Source of the DNA: Melastoma dodecandrum
Taxonomy: Eukaryota; Streptophyta; Magnoliopsida; Myrtales; Melastomataceae
DNA: 64,000 nucleotides
Direction of reading: 5' to 3'
NCBI GenBank assembly: GCA_029817715.1
Contig: JARUPY010000176.1
Location: 62,001 to 126,000 of the forward strand
The notes under the pieces are model-generated. The model did no database searches, was not told the DNA's origin, and saw nothing but the letters and a program-made list of their open reading frames with translations. Shown here piece by piece: positions 46,200 through 57,443 of this stretch (the first letter of the stretch is position 1; the number at the start of each line of letters is the position of its first letter). The position numbers and the translations under genes were made by a program.

Positions 46200-47888
46200 A
46201 TGACCATCACCACCGTCGAGGCCGCCGGGCGGCGCCGGGGCGCGGAACTGCTGCTGGAGGTGCTGCGCTCGGAGGGCGTGCGCTACATCTTCGGCAACCC
46301 TGGTACCACCGAGCTGCCGCTCATCGACGCGCTGACCGAGGCGCACGATGTCAGCTACGTGCTCGCCCTCCAGGAGGCGACCGCCGTGGCGATGGCCGAT
46401 GGCTACGCGCAGGGGGCGCGGCGCTCGGCCTTCCTCAACCTGCACACGGCGGGCGGCCTCGGCCACGGCATGGGCAGCCTCGTGAACTCGCAGGTCTCGG
46501 GCACGCCGCTCGTCGTCACCGCCGGCCAGCAGGACCTGCGCCATGCGCTGACCGACCCGCTCCTCATGGGCGACCTCGTCGCCATCGCCGACCCGGTGAT
46601 GAAATGGGCGCGCGAGGTGACGAGCCCGGACCAGATCCCGGTGCTGCTGCGCCGCGCCTTCCACGATTGCGCCGCCGCGCCCTCCGGGCCCGTCTTCCTG
46701 TCCCTGCCGATGGACGTGATGGAGGCGATGACCGACGTGCCGGCCGGCGAGACCTCCACCATCGACCAGCGGGCGGTGGCGGGCTCCCTCGACCTTCTGG
46801 CCCAGAAACTCGCCGCCGTGGCGCCGGGGCGCCTCGCGCTCATCGCGGGCGACGAGATCGATTCCTCCGACGCCGCCGCGCAGACCGTGGCGCTCGCCGA
46901 CCTGCTGGCCGCCCCGGTCTACGGCTCATCCTGGCCGGCGCATATCCCGTTCCCCACGAGCCACCCGCTCTGGGCCGGCAACCTGCCGACCCGGGCCGAT
47001 TCCATCGCCGCGATCCTCGGGCGCTACGACGCGGTCTTCGCGCTCGGCGGCAAGTCGCTCATCACCGTGCTCTATTCGGAGGGTTCGGCGGTGCCGCCGG
47101 GCACCGCCGTGTTCCAGCTCTCGGCCGACGTGCGCGACCTCGGCCGCACCTACGCCACCGCCCTCTCCACGGTGGGCGACATCCGCGCCTCGCTCGATGC
47201 GCTGCTGCCACTCCTCGCGCCGCGCCGCGCCGACAGGGCAGGGGCGTTCGCCACGCTCCGCGCGCAGGCGGTGGCCGAGCAGGCCGAGCGCCGCCACAAG
47301 CTCAACGCCGCCGCCGACGCGGCCTTCGAGGACCCGGTGATCGACCCCCTGGTCGCCGCCCGCGAGGTCGCCCGCGCGGTGGGCGCGCAGACCCCGATCA
47401 TCGACGAGGCGCCCGCCACGCTCACGCGCCTGCGCACCTTCCTCGACAGCCCCTCGGCGCATCAATACGCGGCGATGCGCGGCGGCGTCCTCGGCTGGGG
47501 GATGCCCGCCTCGGTGGGGTTCTCGCTGGGCATCGACCGGGCGCCGGTGGTCTGCGTCGTGGGCGACGGCGCCGCCATGTACTCGCCCCAGGCCCTGTGG
47601 ACCGCCGCCCACGAAAAACTGCCGGTCACCTTCGTGGTGCTCAACAACGCCGAGTACAACATCCTCAAGAACTACATGAAGGGCCAGTCGCACTACGCCT
47701 CGGCCCGCGCCAACCGCTTCATCGCCATGGACCTCACCGACCCACGCATCGACTTCTTGGCTTTGGCCGCATCCATGGGCGTGCCGGCCCGGCGGGTGAC
47801 GCAAGCCGGGGACATCGCACCGGCCATCGCGGCGGGGATCGCGTCGGGCGGCGCGAACCTCGTGGAGGTGGTGGTGCGGGCGGGGTGA
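46200..47888 (+). CDS. thiamine diphosphate-dependent decarboxylase, benzoylformate decarboxylase-like
   Basis: 562 residues with the three-domain ThDP fold. The Pyr domain has YIFGNPGTTELPLIDALTEA, whose Glu activates ThDP, and ALQEATAVAMADGYAQGARR. LNLHTAGGLGHGMGSLVNSQ holds an active-site His. The PP domain has VVGDGAAMYSPQALWTAAH...LNNAEYNIL (GDG...NN). It is most like benzoylformate decarboxylases, but the substrate could be another 2-oxo acid. GGGAGAGAC precedes the ATG. No pathway genes adjoin. Confidence 0.87.
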   Translation: MTITTVEAAGRRRGAELLLEVLRSEGVRYIFGNPGTTELPLIDALTEAHDVSYVLALQEATAVAMADGYAQGARRSAFLNLHTAGGLGHGMGSLVNSQVSGTPLVVTAGQQDLRHALTDPLLMGDLVAIADPVMKWAREVTSPDQIPVLLRRAFHDCAAAPSGPVFLSLPMDVMEAMTDVPAGETSTIDQRAVAGSLDLLAQKLAAVAPGRLALIAGDEIDSSDAAAQTVALADLLAAPVYGSSWPAHIPFPTSHPLWAGNLPTRADSIAAILGRYDAVFALGGKSLITVLYSEGSAVPPGTAVFQLSADVRDLGRTYATALSTVGDIRASLDALLPLLAPRRADRAGAFATLRAQAVAEQAERRHKLNAAADAAFEDPVIDPLVAAREVARAVGAQTPIIDEAPATLTRLRTFLDSPSAHQYAAMRGGVLGWGMPASVGFSLGIDRAPVVCVVGDGAAMYSPQALWTAAHEKLPVTFVVLNNAEYNILKNYMKGQSHYASARANRFIAMDLTDPRIDFLALAASMGVPARRVTQAGDIAPAIAAGIASGGANLVEVVVRAG

Positions 47889-47952
47889 GTTGAACCGATC
47901 GTGGGCATTAGTTGCAGGACACCGCTCGCCAGCAATCGAAATCTCTGCAGAT

Positions 47953-48144
47953 TTATGAGATCATTCCCAAATATCGTTCAATACTTACAAATAAATAAAC
48001 CATCATACCGGTAAAAATCGAACGCAAAGTGATACTTTCTATGGGGCGATATCTATGCAAAAAAGTTACAATATATGCTGCAAACGCGCCGGTAATCCCT
48101 ACACATAAACCATGAAGCATTTCACTTTGAAACCCGCTCATCAT
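47953..48144 (-). CDS. small two-TM hypothetical protein
   Basis: 63 residues from tandem ATGs at 48144, behind GGGGGTGA. Two hydrophobic segments: LCVGITGAFAAYIVTFL and SIFTGMMVYLFVSI. The surrounding 300 bases are AT-rich against high-GC neighbours, suggesting foreign origin. No family recognised; coding status moderately supported. Confidence 0.4.
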   Translation of the reverse strand: MMSGFQSEMLHGLCVGITGAFAAYIVTFLHRYRPIESITLRSIFTGMMVYLFVSIERYLGMIS

Positions 48145-48214
48145 TCACCCCCGTGATGAATGAATTCATACTTTTTCCCTCTCTTCTTTCGCAACGCCTC
48201 CGTAAGTCCGCTCG

Positions 48215-49545
48215 TCAATCCGCCCCCAACCCCGGCACCGGCACGCCGAAGGCCTGCGCCAGCAGCACGAGGTTCAGCGCCAGCACCACGCCGGCCCCGG
48301 TGATCGCGGCGGCTCGCGTCCACGGCCGTTGGCGAAGGCACCCATGAGGGTGCGGCGGCCCGTGAACACGACGAGGCCGATCATCGGCACGGGCAGGGTC
48401 AGCGACAGCACCACCTGGCTCAGCACCAGCGCGCGAGTCGGATCGACCCCCGCCGCGACGACGGCGAAGGCGGGTGCCATGGTCACGAGGCGGCGGACGA
48501 GGAGGGGGATGCGCCAGCCGGTAAAGCCCTGCATCACCATCTGCCCGGCGAGCGTCCCCACCACCGAGGAGGACAGGCCCGAGGCGAGGAGCGAGACTAG
48601 GAAGGCCGCCCCCGCCGCCGGGCCGAGCAGCGGCGTCAGGGTCTTGTAGGCCTCCTGGATCTCGGCCACCTCGCTGTGGCCGAGGTGGAAGGCGGAGGCC
48701 GCCATGATCACCATCGCCAAGTTGACGAGCCCAGCCAGCGCCAGGGCGACGATCACCTCCCGGTCGGAGAAGCGCACGAGCAACCGGCGGTCGGCCTCGT
48801 TGCGCGGGGCGCCGCGCCCCTGGGTCAGGCCGGAATGCAGGAACAGGGCGTGGGGCATCACCGTCGCGCCGATGATGCCCACCGCGATGGTCAGCGCCTC
48901 GGCGTCCGGGATCTTGGGGGTCACGAGCCCCTTGGCCGCCTCGCCCCAGGCGACGGGGGCGATGAGCAGTTCCACCGCGTAGCAAAGGCCGATCGTGCCG
49001 ACCATCGCGCCCACCGCGATCTCGAGCGGCCGGAATCCGCGGTTCTCCAGGAGCAGGATCGCGTAGGTGACGATGGCCGTCACCGCCATCCCCGCCATCA
49101 GCGGCATGCCGACGAGGAGAGACAGGCCGATGGCCCCGCCCAGGAATTCCGCGAGGTCGGTGGCCATGGCGGCGACCTCGCTGACGATCCAGGCGGCGAT
49201 CCGCCAGTGGCGGGGCAGGGCGTCGCGAAAATGCTCGGCGAGATTTTTTCCCGTCACGATCCCGAGGCGGGCGGACAGGGCCTGGAACAGCATCGCCGTG
49301 AGGTTCGCCGCCAGCACCACCCAGAGCAGGGTGTAGCCGTAGCGGGCGCCGGCCTGGATATTCGTCGCGAAATTGCCGGGGTCCATGTAGGCGATGGACG
49401 CCGTGACCGCCGGACCCACGAACAGCAGGAACCGGGCCCGCCCCGTCGCGCGCCCATCCAGGACCGCGCGGATCCCGTCCTCGGTCGCGCGGCTGAGGCC
49501 GCCGGTCTCCCGGCCGTCTCCCGAGACCCACTCCCCTGACGCCAT
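48215..49545 (-). pseudogene. mntH: Nramp-type Mn2+ (divalent metal) transporter, late frameshift
   Basis: About 443 codons from ATG 49545, with GAGGG upstream. Proton-coupled divalent metal importer. Metal-site motifs: AYMDPGNFATN in TM1 and VMPHALFLHSG in TM6. About 11 TM helices. One base is missing near 48323-48326, after MGAFANGR; the true last helix (ITGAGVVLALNLVLLAQAFG) is in the next frame and ends PGLGAD at 48215. As read, the protein would end in an aberrant tail. Divergent from mntR, sharing a palindromic operator. Confidence 0.9.
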
Positions 49546-49561
49546 CCCGCCGATCCCTCGA

Positions 49562-49579
49562 ATATAGCATCGGCTATAT
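49562..49579. promoter_or_regulatory. MntR-box-like operator between mntH and mntR
   Basis: ATATAGC-ATCG-GCTATAT, perfect 7-bp arms, 17 bases upstream of the mntH start codon in the divergent mntH/mntR gap. It closely resembles the E. coli MntR box (ATAGC...GCTAT core). Probable Mn-dependent repression site. Confidence 0.85.
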
Positions 49580-49696
49580 AGAAAAGCCGAGGCTCGCGAC
49601 AAGCGCGGAAAGGGACCCTTCGCCAGGTGGGTGATTGCAACGCCGCCGGGCGAGGCTCTAGAGACGGGCTTCGATGCCCCGGAGGAGGCCGCGCGG

Positions 49697-50155
49697 ATGC
49701 AGGAACCGGAAGCCTCGGAGCGGAGCGAGACCGCGCTCGTCGATCCCGAGCGCCATGTCGAGAGCTTCCGGCAGGCGCGCGAGGCGCGGCGGCTGGAACT
49801 GGTCGAGGATTACGTCGAGCTGATCGACGACCTGATCGGCGACGGCGGCGAGGCGCGGCAGGTGGACATCGCCGCCCGGCTCGGGGTGGCGCAGCCGACC
49901 GTCGCGAAGATGCTGAAGCGCCTGTGCGACGAGGGGCTGGTGCAGCAGCGGCCCTATCGCGGGGTGTTCCTCACGGAAGCCGGCAAGCGGCTGGCCGGCG
50001 AGGCGCGGGAGCGCCACCGGATCGTGGAGCGCTTCCTCTGCGCGCTCGGCGTCAGCCCCGAGACCGCCCGCCGCGACGCCGAGGGCATCGAGCACCATGT
50101 CAGCGCGGAGACGCTGGAGGCGTTTCGCGCTTTTGCCGAGGGGCGGCGGGGGTAA
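49697..50155 (+). CDS. mntR: manganese-responsive regulator MntR (DtxR family)
   Basis: 152 residues from ATG 49697; a GTG at 49631 would add 22. HTH at about 45-95 ([40 protein letters not shown]), then a dimerisation/metal domain with [20 protein letters not shown] and [17 protein letters not shown], which supply the Glu/His metal ligands of the family. Length and divergent pairing with mntH fit E. coli-type MntR. Confidence 0.9.
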   Translation: MQEPEASERSETALVDPERHVESFRQAREARRLELVEDYVELIDDLIGDGGEARQVDIAARLGVAQPTVAKMLKRLCDEGLVQQRPYRGVFLTEAGKRLAGEARERHRIVERFLCALGVSPETARRDAEGIEHHVSAETLEAFRAFAEGRRG

Positions 50156-50208
50156 GGGCTTGCGGGAGGACCGACAGGGTCGACGAACCGGAAGGCCCGG
50201 GCCCCCCC

Positions 50209-51410
50209 TCACACCACCGGCGCGGCGACCTTCTGGCGGAGGCCGGTGATGACCGCGCGGAGGATGTCCGCCTCGGCCTCGTCCGGGGTGGGCACCACGC
50301 CGACACGGGCCGCGTAGATGCGCTCGTGGACGAAGGCGAGCTTGGCGATCACCGCCGGGGTGAGGGTGAAGGGGTAGAGGGCCGGCTGGCCCATGCTGTG
50401 GGAGAGGGAGTTCACCGCGAAGGTGAGCGGCAGCCACGCCTCGATCAGGCGGTCGATGTCGGCCGTGTCGTAGGGGTCGAAGTCGATCACCGTCGGCATC
50501 TGCCGGGGCAGGGAATCGACCCGTTGGCGTAGGCGCGGTCGCACGTGCAGCTCAAAGGTCGAGGCGGTCTCGATCGTGTCGACGATGTGCAGGTAGTGGG
50601 CGAAGGTCTCGGCGAAATCCTCCCACGGGTGGGCGGTGGCGTAGGCCGAGACGTAGCTCTCCGCCCAGTCGGCGGGGGCGCCGCCGGCATAGTGTTCCTG
50701 CAGGGCCTGGACGTAGTTGCGGCTCTCGTCGCCGAACAGGGCCCGGAAGGCCCCCTCCGAGGGCCCGTTCATGACGAGCAGGGTACCAGAAATAGTGCCC
50801 GATCTCGTGCCGGAAGTGGCCGAGCAGGGTGCGGTAAGGCTCGCCGAACAGGATCCGGCGGCGCTCCCGCTCCACATCGTCGGCTTCCGCGATGTTCATG
50901 GTGATCAGGCCGTTGATATGGCCCGTCAGCACCGACGGTCCGCCGCCGTTGACCTCGGCGGGATCGACCAGGAAATCGAAGGCGAGGCCGTCGGTATATT
51001 GGGCGCGGGTGGCCAGCGGCAGTTCCAGCCGCAGGAGCGAGTAGAACAGCCGGTGCTTGGCCGCCTCGATCTGCCGCCAGCGGGTCAGATTCCAGGGCAG
51101 GGTGAGGTCGGGGACGACGCGGTTGTGGCGGCAGCAGGTGCAGAAGATGTCACCATCCTCCTCCGGCACCAGCCAGTTGCAGCCGCCCCACACGGCGTTC
51201 TGGCAGGCGCGGTAGCGCCGCCCCTGGTCGGCATAGGCGTGGAAGACCGGCGCACCGCCCATCAGCGGGTGGGTCGAGGCGCCCGCCGGCTCCAAGGGCC
51301 GAGACCTCGTGCCGGGCACAGACATAGCCGAGGCGCCGCTCACAGCTCTCGCAGCCGGTCGCCTCGAAGGTGACCGGCTGGTCGCAGGCCTGGCACTGGA
51401 AGATCTTCAT
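50209..51410 (-). pseudogene. putative zinc-binding metallopeptidase (zinc-ribbon + HExxH), two frameshifts
   Basis: About 400 codons from ATG 51410. An N-terminal zinc ribbon ([18 protein letters not shown], later GDIFCTCCRHNRVV) is followed by a zincin-like domain with HEIGHYFWY (HExxH), then AESYVSAYATAHPWEDFAET, where the third zinc ligand is expected. Frames change at an AA run (51294-51295) and a GGG run (50781-50783); each is +1 and each restored reading is smooth. Proteins of this type often lie beside the transglutaminase/ATP-grasp cluster that follows divergently here, suggesting a role in processing a modified peptide. Confidence 0.82.
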
Positions 51411-51620
51411 CGGTGGCGGTCCCGGAGGTCGGCGCACCGCCTCCCCCTGCGATCAAGCGGAGCCGGGAGGCAAAGTTCCTGCCGATCCCTCCGGCATCCG
51501 CCAGCGCGGCGTCGGGGAGGGGCCGCGGCCCTGTCCCCGCATGAAAATTGCTATGCAACCTGCCCTTGCCCCATAAACGGGGCCGGTCCGAGCCTATGCG
51601 ATCCTTCTGACGGAGCTGAC

Positions 51621-54600
51621 GTGTCGATCAAAGTCGCCCTGCACCACGTCACGCATTACCGCTACGACCGGCCGATCGGGCTCGGTCCCCAGGTGGTCCG
51701 CCTGCGGCCGGCGCCGCACGCGCGCACGCAGGTGCCGGCCTACGCCCTGAAGGTCACGCCGCAGAACCACTTCATCAACTGGCAGCAGGATCCGAGCGGC
51801 AACGGGCGCGCCCGCCTCGTCTTCCCGGAGAAGACCGACGAATTGAAGATCGAGGTCGATCTCACCGCCGAGATGGCGGTGATCAACCCGTTCGACTTCT
51901 TCGTCGAGGACTACGCGCAGACGAGAGGACTTCGCCTACGACCCGGATCTGCGGGAGGAGTTGGCCCCCTACCTCGCCCCCGTCGATGCGGAGGGGCCGG
52001 AGATCGAGGCGCTGCTCGCCCGTCTCCCGGAGGAGACCAACACCGTCCTGTTCCTCGTGGCCCTCAACGGGCTGATCGCCCGCGAGATCGCCTACGGCGT
52101 GCGGATGGAGCCGGGGGTGCAGACCCCCACCGAAACCCTGACTCTCAAGAGCGGCTCCTGCCGCGATTCGGCGTGGCTGCTGGTGCAGGTGCTGCGCCGG
52201 ATCGGCCTCGCCGCCCGCTTCGTCTCCGGCTACCTGATCCAGCTCGTGCCCGACACCACCGCCGTCGACGGCCCGACCGTGGGCGCCTCGGCGGACTTCA
52301 CCGACCTGCACGCCTGGGCGGAGGTCTATCTGCCCGGCGCCGGCTGGATCGGCCTCGACGCGACCTCCGGCCTGCTCGCCGGCGAGGGCCATATCCCGCT
52401 CGCCGCCACGCCGCACTACCGCTCCGCCGCGCCGATCTCCGGGCCGCTGGAGCCGGCCAAGACGGAGTTCGATTTCGCGATGGGGCTCACCCGGGTCGCC
52501 GAGGCGCCGCGGGTGACGAAGCCCTTCGCCGAGGACGTCTGGACGGCGATGGACCGCCTCGGCGAGAAGGTGGACGAAGACCTCGCCGCCCAGGACGTGC
52601 GCCTGACCATGGGCGGCGAGCCCACCTTCGTCTCGGTGGACGATTTCGAGGCGCCCGAGTGGAACATCTCCGCCGTCGGCCCGACCAAGCGCGGCTTGGC
52701 CGACCAGCTGATCCGGCGGCTTCGCGACCGTTTCGGGCCGGGGGGCCTGCTCCATTACGGCCAGGGCAAGTGGTACCCCGGCGAGAGCCTGCCGCGCTGG
52801 GCATTCTCTCTCTACTGGCGCAAAGACGGCAAGCCGATCTGGCGCGACCCCGCCCTGATCGCCCCGGAGGCGGGCACCGGCTCGGCGACGATCACCCAGG
52901 CCAAGGCCTTCATGGGCGCGCTCGCCACACGGCTCGGCCTGGAACAGTTCGTCTTCCCCGCCTACGAGGACGGGGAGATCTGGGAGAAGAAGCGCGCCGA
53001 ACTGCCCGTGAACGTGACGACGGACGCGGCGCGGTCGGGCTCCGTGGAGTTCGATGCGCGGATCAAACGGGTCTACGAGCGCGGCCTCGGCGAGGCGGTG
53101 GGCTACGTGCTGCCGCTGGCGAGCCTGCCCACGGGCAAGGACGGCGATGCGGATCGCGTCTGGATCTCGGAGACATGGGAGTTCGGGCGCGGCCACGCCT
53201 ATCTCGTGCCGGGCGATTCCCCCGTGGGCTACCGGCTGCCGCTCTCGTCGCTGCCCTACGTGCCGCCGGAGCACTATCCCTATTACCAGCCGCAGGACCC
53301 GCTGGAGGAGCGGGGCGCCCTGTCGGACGGCGCGAAGCCGGTCGCCAACGGCTCCGGCGTCACGGGGGTCGCGGTGCGCACGGCGCTCGCGATCGAGCCC
53401 CGGGACGGGGTGATCCGGGTGTTCATGCCCCCCGTGCAGCGGGTGGACGAGTATCTCGAACTCGCCGGCCATCTGGAGGCCGTGGCGGCGGAGCTGAAGC
53501 AGCCGATCCATATCGAGGGCTACGAGCCGCCCTACGATCCGCGGATCGCCCTGATCAAGGTCACACCGGATCCCGGCGTGATCGAGATCAACGTCCATCC
53601 CGCCGCCTCGTGGCGGGAGGCGGTGGACATCACGACGGAGCTCTACGAGGAGGCGCGCCAGACCCGCCTCGGGGCGGAAAAGTTCATGACCGACGGCCGC
53701 CACACCGGCACGGGCGGCGGCAACCACGTGGTGCTCGGCGGCGTCACGCCGGACGATTCGCCGTTCCTGCGCCGGCCGGACCTGCTCAAGAGCATGCTGA
53801 TCTTCTGGCAGCGGCACCCCTCGCGGTCGTATTTCTTCTCGGGCCAGTACATCGGACCGACCAGCCAGGCGCCGCGCATCGACGAGGCGCGCCACGACGG
53901 CCTCTACGAGTTGGAGATCGCGCTGGCCCAGGTGCCGGCGCCCGACACGCCCAACATCCCCCGCTGGCTGGTCGACCGGCTGTTCCGCAACATCCTCATC
54001 GACGTCACCGGCAACACCCACCGGGCCGAGATCTGCATCGACAAGCTCTACTCGCCGGACGGCCCCACCGGCCGCCTCGGCCTGGTCGAGTTCCGCGCCT
54101 TCGAGATGCCGCCGCATGCGCGCATGAGCCTGGTGCAGCAGCTGCTGCTGCGCGCGCTGGTGGCGTGGCTGTGGCGGGAGCCGCAAGTGGGGGGCTGTGT
54201 GCGCTGGGGCACGACACTGCACGACCGCTTCATGCTGCCGCATTTCGTCTGGGCCGATTTCCTCGACGTCTTGGTCGATCTGCGCCGGGCGGGGTACGAT
54301 TTCGATCCAGCGGCCTTCGAGGCGCAATCCTGTTCCGGTTCCCGGTCTTCGGCACGGTGGAGCAGGGCGGGGTGAAGCTGGAGCTGCGCCATGCCCTGGA
54401 GCCGTGGCACGTGATGGGCGAGGAAGGGACGAGCGGGGGCACCGTGCGCTTCGTCGATAGTTCGGTCGAGCGGCTGCAGGTCAAGGTCGAGGGCTTCGCC
54501 CCCGGCCGGCACGTGGTCGCCTGCAACGGGCGGCGCCTGCCGATGACGGGCACCGGCCGGGCCGGGGAGGCGGTGGCGGGCCTGCGCTTCAAGGCGTGGC

Positions 54601-54887
54601 AGCCGGCCTCCTCGCTGCACCCGGCGCTCCCGGCGAACTCGCCGCTGACCTTCGACATCCTGGACGCGTGGAGCGGCCGGTCGCTGGGGGGCTGCCGTTA
54701 CCACGTCGCCCATCCGGGCGGGCGCAACTACGAGACCCATCCCGTCAACGCCTACGAGGCCGAGGGGCGTCGCCTCGCCCGGTTCCAGACGCACGGCCAC
54801 ACGCCGGGGCGCGTCGCGATGCCGGTCGAGGAAGGAAGCGCCGAGTTCCCCCTGACCCTCGACCTACGGACGCCCGCGCCCCGATGA
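51621..54887 (+). pseudogene. transglutaminase-like / DUF2126 putative amidoligase, two frameshifts
   Basis: About 1,090 codons from GTG 51621. N-terminal transglutaminase-associated strand domain ([20 protein letters not shown]), transglutaminase core with Cys in [15 protein letters not shown], His in [12 protein letters not shown] and Asp in GLDATSG, then a long DUF2126 region ([50 protein letters not shown]). DUF2126 has been proposed to be an amidoligase. Frame breaks: +1 at 51921-51929 and -1 at 54322-54330, after which [20 protein letters not shown] continues. Both halves are well conserved, so it is probably intact. The stop overlaps the next gene's ATG (ATGA). Confidence 0.85.
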
Positions 54888-57412
54888 GCGCGGCGCTCGC
54901 GATCGGCGTCGAGCCGGGCGAGAGCTCAGGCCAGCGGGTCGCGCGCTGGACCGCGCCGTACCGGCCGGCACAGGGCCTGCCGGATGAGTATCTCGGCCCC
55001 GACGGGCGCCCGCGCGAGGTGTGGCAGCGCCTGCTCGAACGCCTCGGCGGCCTGAGCGAGCCGGAGATCATGGCCCGCTTCGTCTCGGCGGAGCGGCATA
55101 TCCGCGATGCGGGCATCTCCTTCCGCATCGCCGGGGACCAGCGGGAGCATCCCTGGCCGCTCGGCTCCATGCCCCTCGTCATCGAGGCGCAGGAATGGCG
55201 GGACCTGTCCGCCGGGCTGATCCAGCGGGCCGAGTTGCTGGAGGCGATCCTCGCCGACGTCTACGGCCCGGGCGACCTCATCGCCACGGGCCCATCTCCC
55301 GGCGGCGATCGTCGCCGGCAATCCCGATTTCCTGCACCCGCTCCACGGGGTCTCGCCGCCGGGCGGCCGCCACCTCCAGATCTACGCCGCCGATCTCGCC
55401 CGCGGCCCGGACGGGCGCTGGCAGGTCCTGGCCGACCGGACCCAGGCGCCCTCGGGCCTCGGCTGGGCGCTGGAGAACCGGATGGTCCTGGCCCGGACCT
55501 TCCCGGATTTCTTCCAGGATCTCCATGTCGAGCGGCTACCCGCCTTCTTCCAGGCGTTCCGCGAGGGGCTGGCTTTGGGGGCCGAGCGGGCCGACCCGCG
55601 CATCTGCCTGCTCACCTCCGGGCCCTACAGCTCCACCTATGTCGAGCAGGCGGCGCTCGCCCGCTACCTCGGCCTGATGCTGGTGGAGGGCGACGACCTC
55701 GTCATGCAGGACGGGCGGCTGCATGTCCGCACCGTCTCCGGCCTGAAGCGGGCCGACGCCCTGTGGCGGCGGATCGATGCCGATTACCTCGATCCGCTGG
55801 AACTCAACGCCACCTCGCGGCTCGGGGTGCCGGGCATCCTCGATGCCCTGCGCAACGGCTCCCTGGTGATGACCAACATGCCGGGCTCGGGGCTCATCGA
55901 GTCGGCGGCGCTTGCCCCCTATCTCGACGGCCTGTGCCAACGGCTCCTCGGCGAGCCCCTGCGCCTGTCCCACCCCCGGACATGGTGGTGCGGCGACCTC
56001 GAAGGGCTCGCCCATGTCCGGGCGAACCTCGACGGCCTCATCCTGCGCCCCGCCGCGACGCCCTCCCGGGGCGCGGGCCGGGATGCGCTCCTCGCCCCCA
56101 CGGCGCTGGCCGCCGGGCGCGCCGCCGTGCTGGCCGCCCTGCGCGACCGGCCCTTCGACACCGTGGCGCAGGAGCCCGCGCCCCTCTCGACCATGCCGGG
56201 CTGGGAGCGCGGCCCGAGGGCCTGCACCTCGTGCCCCGGCCCTTCGTGATGCGGGTCTTCACCGCCCGCACCGCCGGCGGCTGGACGGTGATGCCCGGCG
56301 GCTTCTGCCGCATGTCCGAGCGGGACAACGTCGATCCGCTGGAACTGCGCCTGGGCATCCGCTCCGCCGACGTGTGGGTGCTGTCGGACGAGCCGGTCGC
56401 GACCCCGCTCATCGGTTCCCACGCGACGCCGCGGGTGCGGCGGCTCGGCGGCCATCTCCCCGCGCGGGCGGCGGACGGGCTCTTTTGGTTCGGGCGCTAC
56501 GCCGAGCGGGCCGAGGCGGTGACCCGCCTGACGCTCGCCCACCTGCGCAGCATCGGCGACGCCGTCGGCGCGGACATCTCGGGCTCGCCCGATTCCCCCG
56601 CCGCCCTCGCGATCCGCGCCCTCCTCGACGAGTGGGCCTGCGTCGGCGCCCCCGACCTCCCGACCGCCGCGCTGGCGCAGGAGGCCCTCTGCGGCCGGGA
56701 CCAGCCGGGCTCGGCCCGCGCCCACGTCACCGCCGCCCGCCGCAACGCCGCCGCCCTGCGCGCCCGGCTCTCCGGCGAGACCTGGCGGGTGCTCGCCGAC
56801 CTATCAGACCTCCTCGCCCTCGACACCGAACGGCACTTCACCGAATCGCAGCTCGCCGCCCGCGCCGAGCGGACGCTGAGCCACCTCGCCTCGCTCTCGG
56901 GCCTCTCCCACGAGAACACCAGCCGGGCGGAGGGGTGGCACTTCGCCGAACTCGGGCGGCGGGTGGAGCGGGCGATCAACACCTGCACCTTCGCGCTGGC
57001 CTTCGCCAACGACGAGGCGACGCCGGGCTGCCTCGGCACCATGCTGGCGCTGGCCGACTCGCAGATCAGCTACGGCCGCCGCTACATGCAGGGTGCCGCC
57101 CTCGATCCCGTCCGCGACATGGTGCTCCTCGATCCCTACAACCCGCGCTCCATCGCCTTCCAGATGGAGGCCATCGTCCGGCATCTCGGGGAATTGCCCG
57201 CCCTGTCCGCCGACGGCATCCCCGAGCCGCATGCGCGGCTGGCGGGCCGGATCCTGGCGGAGTTGCGCGCGGGCGAGGCGGCGGACTTCGACGCCGTGCG
57301 CCTCACCGCCCTCAACACCGACCTCGAACGCCTCGCCGACGGCATTGCCGCCCGCTATTTCCCCACCGGGCCGCACGCACCGCGGCCGGAGAAGCTGACG
57401 GGCCTCGCCTGA
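54884..57412 (+). pseudogene. circularly permuted ATP-grasp fused to alpha-E domain, two frameshifts
   Basis: About 843 codons from ATG 54884. The first 480 or so form the CP_ATPgrasp part: EVWQRLLERLGGLSEPEIMA, HPWPLGSMPLVI, RICLLTSGPYSSTYVEQAAL, VEGDDLVMQDGRL, NATSRLGVPGILDALRNGSL, TWWCGDLEGLAHV. From about 520 follows the helical alpha-E domain (GLFWFGRYAERAEAVTRLTL, SISYGRRYMQ-like segment, NPRSIAFQMEAIVRHLGEL). Breaks: +1 at a CCC run (55291-55293, after LIATG) and -1 at 56213-56217 (before GLHLVPRPFVMRVFTAR). In many bacteria these two domains are separate genes; the fusion supports joint action. Predicted peptide-ligase-type ATP-dependent enzyme. Confidence 0.85.
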
Positions 57413-57443
57413 TGGGTGCGCTCACGAGGGATGCGGGCGGGGC

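Noticed and set aside
51309..54887. A single 1192-codon protein in one frame
   Set aside because: Only its two ends are coding; the middle is a shadow of the transglutaminase/DUF2126 frame, which shifts by one base at each side.
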